Shown: positions 18,502-30,434, counted from the first letter of the stretch. The stretch: 64,000 nt of DNA from Colias croceus (GCF_905220415.1 NC_059538.1:11532001-11596000), one strand, 5' to 3'. Made by a program: numbers and translations. The notes: generated by a model not told the origin, from the letters alone.

Positions 18502-19793
18502 GGAGAATGGCAAACTCCCATAGGACTCTGGGCCTGATCGTTACACTAAGGTTACACTGATGATTTATGGGTGATTAAATAGATAAAAATATACAGACTC
18601 TATGAATATAATAATTATAGATCTTTTCTATGGGATAGCAGAGATATTGGGATATTGATTAAGATCAATTTTGAATATAACGTTACTAAGGCCCTTCTGC
18701 CATTAGGTACGATACTTCTAGAATACCATACTCGCGTAGAATACTACTTAGATATTTGCTGGCTACCCGATGCTCGCATATTATGCGACTGAAAAATGAC
18801 TAAATTCATCATTATTGTGCCTCGTTTTTGTGGACCGACGTTATAATAATAATAATTCATTTATTTATTGCAACAACAGTTACGTCGTTATGTCGAGCAA
18901 TCAGCTATTCCAGTGACGAAGAAGCTCTTGCAGTTTTTCTTTTTTATAGAAATAGAAGATGCCAACGTAAGAGTAAGAAGTACTGGATTCACCATATATT
19001 GAAAGAAACATAAATTGTAGAGTTTTTGTAGACGAACGAGAACTACAACATGATGATTAGATATTTTTATCTTTCTAACGAAGAGATACGCGCGAGAGTC
19101 GAGACGCGATGCAAAAGCGACCGACACGGTGAGTAGTGCTATACTAGTCGCGGACGTGTAGGATACCAGTAGCGTAGTGTGCGAGCCTACATCTAGTGCG
19201 ACTAGTCTCCGAGACTTGCAGGATACTTGAATCGCCTATGCGTATCGTAATGGGAGGAAGGCCTAAAACTTCACTCAAATGTCAAACAACAAACATAAAC
19301 AAATCACTCATAAGTTCATAACTGACACAATTATGATTAATAATTTGACATTTTATTAATGGCCAGCTACCTAAATAAAAATGTTATTATTATTATTGAT
19401 TAAGTAAAACATGTTTATATTTTATAGAATGATCTAAATAAATTAAGATATGTGTTAAAAATAAGTTAGTTTTGCTTCTGATTTATAAAGCATTTGAATT
19501 CAATAAAATTAAAAATAAAATATAGGTAGACATTCATTCGTATTAATCGATATATTCGACTTTTTTACTCCTGACAACACTGACAATCTCTGCTTGATAA
19601 GACCGGTAGTCATAGAAATCTAAATAACAATGCCGGTAGTGAACACATTATCTTTTTTTTCAAAGATTTGTTTTCCCATAGAATCAGAAGTAAATATTTT
19701 ACCAAGAATTACTAAAAATAACATAATGAATTTTAAATATATTATGATTTCTGTAACAGTTAGGCCCAGTTTCGCCATTCTCCTTTGCGGGTT
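18502..19793 (-). mobile_element. Spy-like TIR element, copy 2 (inverted)
   Basis: 1,292 bp, near-identical in inverted orientation to 16755-18047. It is flanked by AAA (18499-18501) and TTT (19794-19796), again without other duplication, in unrelated flanking DNA. One visible difference is an extra 'ttacactaagg' near 18540, which looks like a local tandem duplication. With copy 1 it forms a 1.3-kb inverted repeat around a ~454-bp spacer. Confidence 0.75.
18690..19263. mobile_element. PIF/Harbinger-like MITE nested in Spy-like copy 2
   Basis: Inverted ends GGCCCTTCTGCCATTA and TAATGGGAGGAAGGCC, with TAA at 18687-18689 and 19264-19266. It is the inverted counterpart of 17277-17870, about 20 bp shorter. 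Confidence 0.75.
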
Positions 19794-19796
19794 AAT

Positions 19797-21511
19797 GACG
19801 TCACATGAGTTTTACTACCAAAAATAGTCGAACATGACTAAGTATTTATTTAACTAACAATGACCTTTTTTGTACATAATATTATAATGTGTTTCAATTA
19901 AGAATATAATATAAGGGTTTATTAATTCTTTTTGTTTTAATGTCTCTTGATTTAAACATCAAATCTTGTCAAGCCCGTATTTTCTTCGTTGCCCTTCCCA
20001 AGCCTTTCCTTCGTTCTGCTTACCGATCCTTTCATTATCCCATATCTTTTTCAGTTGGCAATCCAGATGTGATGTTAGTATCGTCAGTATAGATGGTGCG
20101 AGTTGAGGCGTGAGGCTCTGAATATGTTCATGGTGGAGACGCCATCAGGCGACCCAATACCCATCAGCTTTTTTTGAACACGATGACGTTAATAAATGCT
20201 TCTTTTGACCACTATGACATGAATAAATGTAAGAAATAACCTATAATAGCTTACGACTAAATGCTGGATTCATAATGAAGATATTTGTGGACATAACTAA
20301 TACTTTTTCGTAATAAAATCAACCCTTTTATCAAAGCAAACGGATTGTCCGTCCAAATTGATTTATCTTCTTTATTTACGAATATAGACAAAACTATGAG
20401 AACACAAAACTTTTATCGTAATTTTCTGAGTATTTTTCTCTACAGACATCTGTTTATTTCTTTGTATAGAATATAGATCTATTATTACATTAAGAAACCT
20501 CTACCAAACATATTAGACTACAGGCCCATGTTGAAAAATTTATGGTCAGTTGAACCACCAGGTGACCTATCTAGAACGATATAATATTATAAGAGCATAA
20601 GATAATAAGATTCAGCACTATGCCATCATTTGTAAGCTGTCCAACTGAGTGCAGATGAGAATTCGAAAGTACAGGTACCTAGAGATTTTTTCCCCTTGTC
20701 TCCATGATTTTTGTACGGCGTTGCGGAATAATGGATTAAAAGCAGTATAGAAATAGTATGACACAGATGCCGTACAAAAATGATTACAATTTAATACAAA
20801 TCAGTAAAAAGATAGAAATAACAAATTCAGAGCAAGACCTAATTCACATAATAACACTTCTTGACAAGACGTGCGTTCAGGATATTCCCATTTAATAGTA
20901 AGTAATAAAGTTTAAAATCCCCTGGCAGTTCAGGACGTGACTCTCAAAGACCCTCATTTCCTGCAGAATCCTTTGTTACCTTTGAAATCGCGTCTTATCT
21001 AACTTAATGAACTCATATGACTTAAGCCTATTGTATACAAGTTTCATATGATTGAAAATTAAATATCAAAATGGGTTTTTGGGACACTTAATTCGAATAT
21101 TTTACAAAGGGCATGTAATAAATTTTATGTGGAATTATGACCACTGTACTACAAAATAAACAAGTGAAAAGTTAGTACAAAATTGTATACAACTATAATA
21201 ACTTATAGAAGAGCCTAAGAAACAGAATTATTTTGTTAGTTTATAAATTAACCAAAAATCATGAAAGTTGAGTGGATTCTTTTTTTGTACTAATAACATT
21301 TTTATGACAATAAAGATGTCGTATACTCCTGGGTATTCATCAAAAGAAGCTATAATCAATACATACTATAAATATACAGTGGGTTGTCTTTTACTTAATT
21401 TAGAGTATTCCACCTACGTAATGTGTCTTATTTTCGTTCACTAGAAGTTATTTGTAATAGTTATTTTTATTTTGTTTTGTATTTTTGTAATATGTGTAAT
21501 TGTGAATAAAT
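19797..21511. other. Mostly AT-rich spacer
   Basis: No gene recognised. Around 20080-20180 is a fragment with GGAGACGCCATCAGGCGACCC...CATCAGC, probably a decayed LINE 3' end. At 20704-20787 a short inverted repeat around TTTTTGTACGGC may be a MITE remnant. Confidence 0.45.
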
Positions 21512-21700
21512 AAATGTTTTTAAGCTATTGCATAGCTTCTATCGCGGGCCTTGAGCGCGGGGACCGAATCGAGAAATTTCGTAACGAAAAAACCTCACGC
21601 TCCCCACTCCGACGGGCACGGAGGTGTGGCTTGAAGGCATGCTATGCAATAGCTTTACCGCGGCAGTCCCCGAGTGCCACACGTCTTTTTTTTCTTTGTT
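21512..21700. repeat. GC-rich inverted-repeat element with AGCTATTGCATAGC ends
   Basis: AAGCTATTGCATAGCTT (21522-21538) and GCTATGCAATAGCTTT (21641-21656) are inverted around a GC-rich body (TCGCGGGCCTTGAGCGCGGG...). The composition is unlike the AT-rich surroundings. I recognise this as an interspersed repeat but cannot assign a family. The short ORF across it is spurious. Confidence 0.5.
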
Positions 21701-21722
21701 ACTATCTTTATAATTTATTATT

Positions 21723-21893
21723 CTTCTAATATATAAAAATCAATGCCACTTTTCGTTGTAATTCCATAACTCGAGAACGGCTGAACCGATTTCGATAATT
21801 CTTTTTTTATTATATTCCTTGAAGTACGAGGATGGTTCTTATGTAGAGAAAACGTTAATATGTACCACGGGCGAAGCCGGGGCGGACCGCTAG
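21723..21893 (+). mobile_element. Non-autonomous Helitron, family D
   Basis: Starts near TTCTAATATATAAAAATCAATGCC, has 'aactcgagaacggctgaaccgatttcg', and ends CGGGGCGGACCGCTAG followed by T. Minus-strand relatives lie at 31497, 31666 and 61245. Confidence 0.75.
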
Positions 21894-22129
21894 TGTACGT
21901 ATATAATATCTGTCAACTGTGATAATAATTTATGTTTTATCCATAGGGATATTTGACGTACACATACATACAGTTAAGTATCTTCAGTATGTGAAAATGA
22001 AATTTTGGTAAAGTCCATAATTGCCCTGAAGTCTATATTTTTATTTTTTTTATTTTTTTTCATTTAACAATTGTATGTACCATTACAAATAACAATAGGT
22101 ACATAATATTAAAAGAAATGAAAAACATG

Positions 22130-22190
22130 CAGAGCACATAAGGCAACCTTATCGCTTATCAGCGATCTCTTCCAGGCTGCCCAAGGTACC
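22130..22190 (-). repeat. LINE 3'-end fragment
   Basis: The reverse complement reads CCTGGAAGAGATCGCTGATAAGCGATAAGGTTGCC, matching the conserved tail also seen in the + strand at 63795-63830. Truncated and without a clear duplication. Confidence 0.6.
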
Positions 22191-22587
22191 TAAAGGATAA
22201 TGAATAAATGATGATATACGGGTGGCAATGAAAGTAAAAATAAATTAATAGACAAATCCAATTGAAGATTTTCTTTACAATCTACATTATAAAAATGTAA
22301 AAAAATATTCAAGTAGGCATCCTTATTATTAAAACGGAGACTTAGAATTAATTTTCCGAATCCCGTAGACGAAAAAAAGGCTACTTCAAAATGAAACAAA
22401 CAACATAACTATACAGAGGTCACAAAATGATTTATTTGAAGCCTTTGAGCTTGATTCAGATGCAAATTATCCGGTATAGCATTGAGTTCGAACACAATAG
22501 GTATATAGGATCTTTTGAAATGAAAACTTCGAGACTGGGACGGATTTGCTGGTTTATGTCTGTGTCCCCGAAATGCTAGAATTTTTA
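22191..22587. other. AT-rich spacer
   Basis: No gene or repeat recognised; short ORFs are accidental. Confidence 0.5.
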
Positions 22588-22773
22588 TCACTATAGTATA
22601 AAACAAAGTCGCTTTCTCTGCCCCTATGTCCCTTTGTATGCTTAAATCTTTAAAACTACGCAACGGATTTTGATGCCGTTTTTTTAATAGATAGAGTGAT
22701 TTAAGAGGAAGGTTTTAGTATATAATTTATTAGGTTTTAGACAAAGCGGGCGAAGCCGCGGGAGGTAAGCTAG
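22588..22773 (+). mobile_element. Non-autonomous Helitron, family C
   Basis: TCACTATAGTATAAAACAAAGTCGC at the start, 'ccctttgtatgcttaaatcttt' within, GCCGCGGGAGGTAAGCTAG at the end, with A and T flanks. Confidence 0.8.
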
Positions 22774-23002
22774 TAAATTATGAGATGAAGTAATGTCTGT
22801 GTAGGTTATACAGTAAATAACAGTAATGTGTATTTATATCTATTTGTCTTTCATTTCTTCTGACGACTGATGGTTTGGAAGAAGGGACAATAACTGATTC
22901 AGTAGATAGATACCTAATAATAGATAGCTATAGAAAATAGTTTTAATTTCAGAATTCAGCAATCAGCAAAGTTTTATAAAAAGTTATTAAGCTAAACTTA
23001 AA

Positions 23003-23163
23003 AAAGCGTGTGTTACGAGCACACGTGTCAGTAGTGAAACTTTTTTGACAAGATTTAAAGTAAAAATCGATCAAAATCGTCGCCTTACTCCATGACGTGA
23101 CGGTATTGCCATGACGCGACCTTGAAATTTTTACTCTCAACGCGCCTAAAGAAGTTTCACTTA
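23003..23163 (+). repeat. MITE-like element with GTGT..GAGCACAC palindrome, copy 1
   Basis: GCGTGTGTTACGAGCACACGTGTCA, then 'agtgaaactttttt', ending 'cgcgcctaaagaagtttcactt'. AGTGAAACTT and AAGTTTCACT form an internal inverted repeat. Other copies: 27847, 32083 and 57107. Confidence 0.6.
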
Positions 23164-23508
23164 AAAAACTTAACTAATAACTATAATAATAAGCAGTGAA
23201 AATGTAACGAAATAAATAAACCATCACAAAAAAAGAACGAAGTGACACGAACCTAAACTTCCTTACAAAATAAATTACGGAATTTCAGTGGCCCCGAAAA
23301 TGTTTTCAATCCTCGAGACTGGCTTGAAGGGGAATATTTTAAGATACTTTCAAAAGAGGTGCCGACTGATGAATGCAGGCGGGATTTCAAAAAAGAATAT
23401 ATTTTGCACCTTAATAAAGGCTTCCGATAACAATGAAGATTATGAACTCTCTTAATAATTTTGTATTAAAGATTACGGATTAAAATTTTATTAAGTAGAG
23501 GTGAAACT
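23164..23508. other. AT-rich spacer
   Basis: No gene or repeat recognised. Confidence 0.5.
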
Positions 23509-23511
23509 TTA

Positions 23512-23926
23512 GGGCGGCCGTACACGGACCGCTTCAAGCAGTTGAGACCGACCGCTTGAAGCCGCGACCGCGCGGTGAACTATAGGCATTCATTCACCGC
23601 CGTACACGTGACGGCTCGAGCCGTCGCGACCGTTTCAAGCCGTCAACTGCATGACGAAATTCCACCGTGCCGTTGACGGCTCGCGAGCGGTCGTGAGGCA
23701 TACACTGACTGCTCGAGCCGTTGACCGCGCTAGAGCCGTCGACGGCTTCCTCTCCCCCTGAAAATCAATGACGCGACTAGTCAAAAAATCAACGGCTCGA
23801 GCGGTTAGTAGCGACGGCTCGAGCAGTCAAGAACCGACGGCTCGAGCCGTCAACGACCGACCGCTCGAGCCGTCCGTGTACGTCGCTCAGCCGTTAACTG
23901 CTCGAGCGGTCCGTGTACGGCCGCCC
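23512..23926. mobile_element. PIF/Harbinger-like MITE with a palindrome-rich core
   Basis: 22-bp perfect terminal inverted repeats beginning GGGCGGCCGTACACGG, flanked by TTA at 23509-23511 and 23927-23929. Inside are at least seven copies of a GCTCGAGC-centred motif, several as the palindrome ACGGCTCGAGCCGT. 415 bp, very GC-rich compared with the window, no ORF. TIR start and TWA duplication fit PIF/Harbinger. Confidence 0.85.
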
Positions 23927-23929
23927 TTA

Positions 23930-26012
23930 GAGTTAAAACAAGATTAATTGAATTATGTGACAGAGAATACTATGTGACTTTTGTGGATGAATAGTTGTCA
24001 CTATTTCCTGTATATATTATATATTGTTAAAGCAGTTGAAAACTATAAATTGCCGCTTTTCTATGAATCGTGGCGCATTCGTACGAATTGTGCCTAGGGG
24101 CTCGGACGTTGTTTATACGACGTTCGACCCAACTACCCTCACTTTGCTAATAGTCGTTGACTTGCTGCGATTTGTTATCAACTACCTACATCAATAATTA
24201 GGTAGCTGTGTAGAATCGCAGTACATTCTTATTACATACAAACTAATATTTAACCCGGCCTCGCGTGTAATTTCTTACAATACCATAATTACAGACTATA
24301 ATTCTAATCATATTTATATAAAGCACCTAATATCTAATTCTTTCCAATGCTTAGTACTGATCTGATTTCCGAACTGAATATATAAAAAAGTTACTTAAAT
24401 ATTCGAGTATAAACATACTATTTTTCAGAACCATAAGTAGTAAAGAAAGAAAGAAACAGATGGTTTCCAAACCAATCTCTTTTGAGTTCAAAGCCTTTGA
24501 AAGGCATTTAACACACATTTTCATCACAAAGAAGGATTTATTTGTCAGAAAACTATTTACTCAGAAACAGTAATAAAACACATAATCCGTCACATTGAAC
24601 ACAATAACGAACGCAGATTACCTCTTTGTACGTACAGAAGTCCTTGAAGCAGAAATCAGTTCATCCTCAACAAAATGAAGTCTACATGACTTTCCACTTT
24701 ATTAAATTCACATAATATCGAAATCGTCTCAGTCATATCAAAATACCTTTCAATATCGAATATTGGAGACAGTCCAATGAAAATTGAATCGTGCGCCTCA
24801 TAATTACGGTTTAAAATCCGACGTTTCGACAAATGCTGATGGCATGAACTTCAAAAGGTAACATTAACGATCGATCAACGTTCTGAAAACAAAGAAATTG
24901 CTTGCGTTACCTGCCCGAATACATCTCGGCATACTAATTACTTGTATTGTGTGTAAGATGATGGAAACGAATTCCGTAACCTATATTTATAGCAATGTGG
25001 GTTACCTTTTTGGGGTTAGCTGTATACTGGTTTGTGTAAATTGGAAATTGGAAAATCCTGCTTCTTATTTAAACTTGTTCTTTATTCTCTAGGGTTTAAA
25101 GTTTTTTTTTCATCTGCAACAATTAGTTTATGCAATCTTATTAGTAAAACACAAATTTCTACCAGATAGTATGCGTTAGACAGACCTACCTTGTTTCTAC
25201 CTGTGTTTGTTTGTATATAATTATGTTTTTATTCTATCATAACTTCTAAACCAATTATTGCAGAAATTAAATAAAATATACAAACTAACAGTTATAGCGA
25301 ACACGTGAAGTCTACTTAAAAAGGCAGTACACAAAAGAAAGCACAGAACACATGTACCCTCAACAAAAAGGCTACTAAACAAAACGTATGTTCCAAAACA
25401 CGGACATAATCTCCACACTCAAACATTCCAATCCCCTATGATTAATCGTGAAAAAGAAACATCGAAATGCTACATCACACGGGCAAAGCATACGTTCGTT
25501 AGTCCGACAACACCCGGGGCACCAATTTATCCCTCTAACCTAATTACCTTCAGAATCGAGCTGTATTTATTTTGTACAATTCGGTACGGTTGATAGGTGT
25601 GATTTTTGCGGTGTAAGCTTGGATGGTTCCTGCGTAGAATAGGTTAGAGCAAAATGTGGACATGTAGGTAACAAAGTTGTCATGTAGAAATAAAGAAAAA
25701 AACTTAAATGTGATCGTTTAATCCGATTTTCTGAAAACATTACTACATTTCTTGAAACCCCACTGACTACTAACTGACTGGCTGACATTGCTTTTCTCGA
25801 TAACCAAGTGGAGATTGAAGTCAATGTGTAGAATCCAAGCGATTCAAATTGGATGAGGAACGTCATACAAAGAAAGCAAATCAAAATGATCTGGCAGTCA
25901 CATTACATCAACATTTAGCAAATCTATGTACTTATAACAAAAAAACATAAAATTCACGCACATAAAGCATAACGAAATATTGTGACGCTCAAAATGACAT
26001 CCATTTAATACC
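23930..26012. other. Spacer without recognisable gene
   Basis: About 2 kb of AT-rich sequence. Short ORFs (24898-25092, 25221-25418, 25567-25884) show no recognisable domain. Confidence 0.5.
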
Positions 26013-26258
26013 ATCAAATCAAGAAGCTTATATCTAATACACTGGAGACCTCAGTATGAACACTAACCTGTCACAAGAAAATATGACCTTGAATGACGCC
26101 TGTATGTTCCTTCATCCCTTTCACACCAACTTGCCAAGTTAGGTGTGAAATGGACAAAAACATACAGGCGTCATTCAAGGTCATACCTTCCCGTGACAAG
26201 TCAACGTTCATAGTGCAATCTCCAGTGTTTTAGATATAAGCTTCTTGCATCAAATCAA
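26013..26258. mobile_element. Fold-back element with 10-bp direct repeats
   Basis: Flanked by ATCAAATCAA at 26013-26022 and 26249-26258. Between them two arms of about 95 bp are inverted copies (GAAGCTTATATCTAA...GACGCCTGTATGTT and the complement) around a ~35-bp loop. No coding. A 9-11 bp duplication would suit a Mutator-like MITE, but that is inference. Confidence 0.65.
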
Positions 26259-26434
26259 CATAAAAAAATTCAACAAATCCATTAAAAACCGAAAGTATGA
26301 CGTCATCGCTCGAACATTTCTACCAATGAATGGCCTAAAACGAAAGTTTTGAACCGATGAGTCGCGCTTTAGTTCAAGTTGGCAGAAGTTTATAAACACA
26401 TCTCGTTTTAAACATAAATCATCGTGGACGTCGC

Positions 26435-26762
26435 GTTAAGAGGTTCTGCCATAGTAAAAAGAGAGAAGTAGGCCAACTCCCGGCGTTTAGGTACCGCACG
26501 GTACCTAAACTCGCGAGGCGCAGGGTTGTCACTTGTCACATTGATATCGGAAATAATTGTATAAACAAACACCGACTGCTCACAGCAATGGCGCGGCTCT
26601 CACGAGACCGGTCCATGAGAAGGAACTGAGCGGCGTTGTGTGCGTGCGTATATACATAAACGGGGGGCGTGGTCAAGTGGTCCGCGTACATACAAACGGC
26701 GCAATGTACCTTTGTTCCAAGATAACATACTTCTCTCATTTTACTATGTTAAGAGGATCTGC
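26435..26762. mobile_element. Possible MITE with inverted ATAGTAAAA..GAGAGAAGTA ends
   Basis: CATAGTAAAAAGAGAGAAGTA (26450-26470) and TACTTCTCTCATTTTACTATG (26728-26748) are inverted with two mismatches. They are flanked by near-direct repeats GTTAAGAGG(T/A)TCTGC at 26435-26449 and 26748-26762. The interior includes a palindrome TTTAGGTACCGCACGGTACCTAAA (26488-26511). The direct repeats are longer than usual target duplications, so the boundaries are uncertain. Confidence 0.45.
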
Positions 26763-27344
26763 TGAGTGTACACGTAGACCAATTTTGTACCAGACCGTAG
26801 TATCTCCGAGAGGTGCATTTTTGTCTGAAACGTGTGCATTATTGCACCTAGAGGACCTTTCTGTGTATGATATAAGCTTGTATAAAAGTTAGGAAGCGTA
26901 ACAGTAGATAATATTTTCTGAATTTCTTACTGTATTTTTCATAGCGCACTAAAATAAACATTTTCCTAAAGTTGGGACCAAAACTAATTTAAAAACGCTT
27001 TAGGGTAAAATAATAAATTAATGTATGCTTATCAACAATAAATGCAATGAATTCCATTTCTATAATGCATAAAATGAGATTTCACAGTTTAGGAATTCAA
27101 GTAACGTAACATAGTAAAACTGGCTAAATAGCCAATATTACCACCCGATCATCAGCTCACATAAATATTAAAAAAACAATCAATACGGTATATTATGTAA
27201 TAATGAATTGTACTAAGATTTAAAAGCATTTTGTATTTCCTTTACGATTTTATATTCTAATACAATCAATCATTTGATGTTATTAACCTATACAATGTAT
27301 TATACAAAAACTCCCTTGGGGTTACCAGTACGTCTTATCGCAGG
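26763..27344. other. AT-rich spacer
   Basis: No gene or repeat recognised. Confidence 0.5.
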
Positions 27345-27419
27345 ACTTATTCCAGTGTGGGACAGAGACGGAGCTAGATGGATCGGCTAGCGACGTCACT
27401 TTCTCTTACTGGAATAAGT
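27345..27419. repeat. 75-bp hairpin MITE, ACTTATTCCAGT ends
   Basis: Perfect 12-bp inverted ends ACTTATTCCAGT / ACTGGAATAAGT. The interior 'gctagcgacgtcactttctc' matches elements at 45419-45484 and 41146-41606 (tagcgccatcactttc). Confidence 0.6.
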
Positions 27420-27846
27420 ACCGCAACATATCGGCAACACTGCAGTTCTTTATAAATTAAGAACACAATGCAAACCTCGCTTAAACAAAACCCTTTCTCC
27501 ACTGAAGAAGGCGTAATTTGATACCGTATTTTTACAATTCAAACTTAAAATGAGTAAGGGTTTCAGACTTATTGAAGAATCTCCTTTATCTCCGACTTAC
27601 TAAATCAAATAATATGAAAGGCACTTTTGTCTCGGGTCAAAATTCAGATCTTTCTTAATTATGACTTTTAAGCTTGATTTACTTTTGAATTAAAATTCAG
27701 AATTTGTTTCTACTATTATTTCTATCTTGACTAACTGGTGATATACATTAATATAATAAGTTTGATAACTGAAATTCTCTCTCATACACTACTATTCTTA
27801 GTCTTACCCTTTTCACAAAACAATATTAAAACTGATATTAAAAAAA
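27420..27846. other. AT-rich spacer
   Basis: No gene or repeat recognised. Confidence 0.5.
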
Positions 27847-27995
27847 GAGCGCGTGTGCTGAGCACACGTGTCAGAAGTGAAACTTCTTTGGCAAGATACA
27901 AAGATACCAAAATCGTCGCCTGTGGACCTGACGGTACTACCATGACGCGACCTTTAAATTTTACTCTCAACGCGCCTAAAGAAGTTTCACTTCAA
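27847..27995 (+). repeat. MITE-like element with GTGTGCTGAGCACAC palindrome, copy 2
   Basis: GCGTGTGCTGAGCACACGTGTCA, then AGTGAAACTTCTTTGGC, ending GCGCCTAAAGAAGTTTCACTT. It is the most complete of the four copies. The ORF that crosses it is spurious. Confidence 0.65.
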
Positions 27996-28380
27996 AAACT
28001 ACACATTTTCTGGAACGTTATATTATCTATCTTCAAAGACAATGTTAATGTAACATACTTAACTATCTTTATCCATTCATTTCCCCAACAATAGTTAATT
28101 CCCATATAAAACTACCCATTTTAGTACCTCCAATAATACATCGGAAACTTTTAAATTACGATACAATTGAACGGATTCCAAAAGGAGCGGTAACTAATAT
28201 GTGTCACTGAAAAAGGTATTGTAGTGGGATTTCATAAGTGTCTCTCACATCTATCGAATTGTATTTTTAACTGCAACCTTCGGAGTTGGATTTAATTAAT
28301 CAGTGAGAGAAATAGTGAAGTATATTTTACTTTAGTTGTTAGAAATCCCTTGCGAGATACATTTTGCAGTTTCACTACAG

Positions 28381-28510
28381 AACAAAGTTGCATCTCGCTA
28401 TGTATGCTTAAATCTTTAAAACTAGGCAATGGATTTCGATGCGATTATTTTTAATGATGCACTGTTGGAAGAGGAAGGTTTATGTATCATCAGCATTGCA
28501 ACCGTGCGAA
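28381..28510 (+). mobile_element. Degenerate Helitron, family C
   Basis: ACAAAGTTGCATCTCGC...TATGCTTAAATCTTTAAAACTAGGCAATGGATTTCGATGCG...GAAGAGGAAGGTTT matches family C, but the GC-rich 3' end is worn to 'gtgcgaaggtcgttagt'. Confidence 0.55.
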
Positions 28511-29192
28511 GGTCGTTAGTTACAAATAAATTATAACTGCTCATATAAAAGGGTCCTGATACTGAGTTTCGTTAAGTATATTTTATTTTATATCTTAAAT
28601 TATGTATATAATTAAGGGCACTGAAGTAAAAGCGGGCAGCTCGTGTAAATTAATGAAATAGTAGAAGTGAACGAAGAAAAGAGAACGATTTATTGCAAGA
28701 TTAGCTTGTGATCAATGAATTATTACTAATATTGTGAATCTATGGATTGAACAGATAAGTCTAGGACCGTATATATCAATGTATATTATAGTAAAAACTG
28801 TATTGAAAATAAAATGCTTTCCCTGTGGTTGCTATACATAAGCGCATCGCACGACAATGTTAATTAAAATCATTATCAAACTTTTTTATTATTACGTGGT
28901 ATAACGGCTTAAAGTTGTACAACGTCAGTTCTAATAAAACTCCCTCTATTTCAGGTGAAAAATATGACTTCAAAATATTATAAAAACTGCACTCGCTTTG
29001 TTGTGAATACACATAAAACGTTGTGTGTATACTGTATAGTGTTAAAAATTTTAGTAAGTTTCTTTTTTAACGCACGATTCTCTAGCAAACTAAGATAACT
29101 CCAAAAAGACTTTGTTAATGAGGAAGGTATTTACAAGATAAAATAAAATTATAAAATATAAAAGTATACTTAGTACTTACTTTTATTTAAAA
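28511..29192. other. AT-rich spacer
   Basis: No gene or repeat recognised. Confidence 0.5.
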
Positions 29193-29413
29193 CTAGCTTT
29201 CCGCCCGCGGCTTCGCTCGCGTTTTCAAAGAAAAACCCGCATAGCTCGCGTTTCCGTGGGATTTCCGGGATAAAACCTACCTTTTGTGTTAATCCAAGTT
29301 ACCCTCTATATGTGTGCTAAATTTCATTGTAATCGGTTCAGTAGTATTATCGTGAAAGAGTAACAAACACACACACATCCTCACAAACTTTCGCATTTAT
29401 AATATTAGTAGGA
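29193..29413 (-). mobile_element. Non-autonomous Helitron, family A
   Basis: CTAG, CCGCCCGCGGCTTCGCTCGC, 'gggataaaacctacc', 'gtgaaagagtaacaaacacacac', ending TTATAATATTAGTAGGA. Followed at once by a family B fragment. Confidence 0.8.
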
Positions 29414-29530
29414 TAGGACCAATAGCCTTCTCCATAAATGGGCTATATTATTACTCTGACATAATTTTTAAAATCGGACCAATATTTCCTGAGATTAGTT
29501 GCCTTTGAACAAACAACACTATTATTCTGT
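29414..29530 (-). mobile_element. Helitron fragment, family B
   Basis: 'agccttctccataaatgggctat', 'aaaatcggaccaatatttcctgagatta' and a trailing 'caataatatt'. The 3' GC-rich end has been lost at the junction with the family A copy. Confidence 0.55.
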
Positions 29531-30434
29531 TCAATAATATTATTATACATTTTGTTATACATAGATTATTTTAAAAATCTACTCTGTCAATGTAATTAAT
29601 TACCTGTGTTGTATCTATAAAGAAAAAATCTACGATTGATAAACAGTAAAATTTTGCCTAAATTTAAATACCGAAATGTTGAAAAAGATAAATTTGTTAT
29701 CATTCATCTTGAATTCCGTAAGACAAGCAATAAACTCAAGCTTAAGGTGATAAAGGGAGACTTTTAAAGAGGGTACACACCCTCTTTTTATTGGATAGAT
29801 ATAATATAATTAGATATTTTTTTTATACAACACTGTATTCAAGATTTATTTATGATAATAATGATAGAAAGAAAGAAGACGTTTCTTTCTTTCTTTCTTT
29901 CTTATAATAATGATAACGATGATGCTAGGTAGATATATACTTAATATGTAGAGGTCTTTACTAGATATTAATGTAGATCTTGAAAACTATGCAACATATT
30001 TTGATGATTTTTTTAAAGGTAGAATGATTCCAGAGGTTTATATGTATGTAACATACATATCTGTATGTAATCGCTTTCAAAATTCGGACATTATTGTAAT
30101 TAAACGAACACTAGCAAGTCAGGCAAGGCAGTTTGAATTGTGATGACTGATACCCATTAATTCAATTTTTCGAAGGGTGGCAATTTTGTGTACAATTCTG
30201 CCAATGTCACGTTGGGAAGATAATACACGCTTGAGAAACTAATATTTAGACCGATGCCAATCAAAACGCAGATATACCTAAAACAAAAAGAGACAAACAC
30301 AATATATAGATACACAACATAAAAATTAGTACTGTTATTTCAGACAGATAATAAATGATATGAGAGTTAATTAAAAACAAACAAAAATAACCCTGCGAGC
30401 TGCTTAATTTGGGAGAGATTTCAAACGTGTGGCG
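29531..30434. other. AT-rich spacer with a GAAA/TTTC microsatellite
   Basis: At 29867-29903 a (GAAA)n run meets a (TTTC)n run, forming a short fold-back. Otherwise no gene recognised. Confidence 0.5.
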
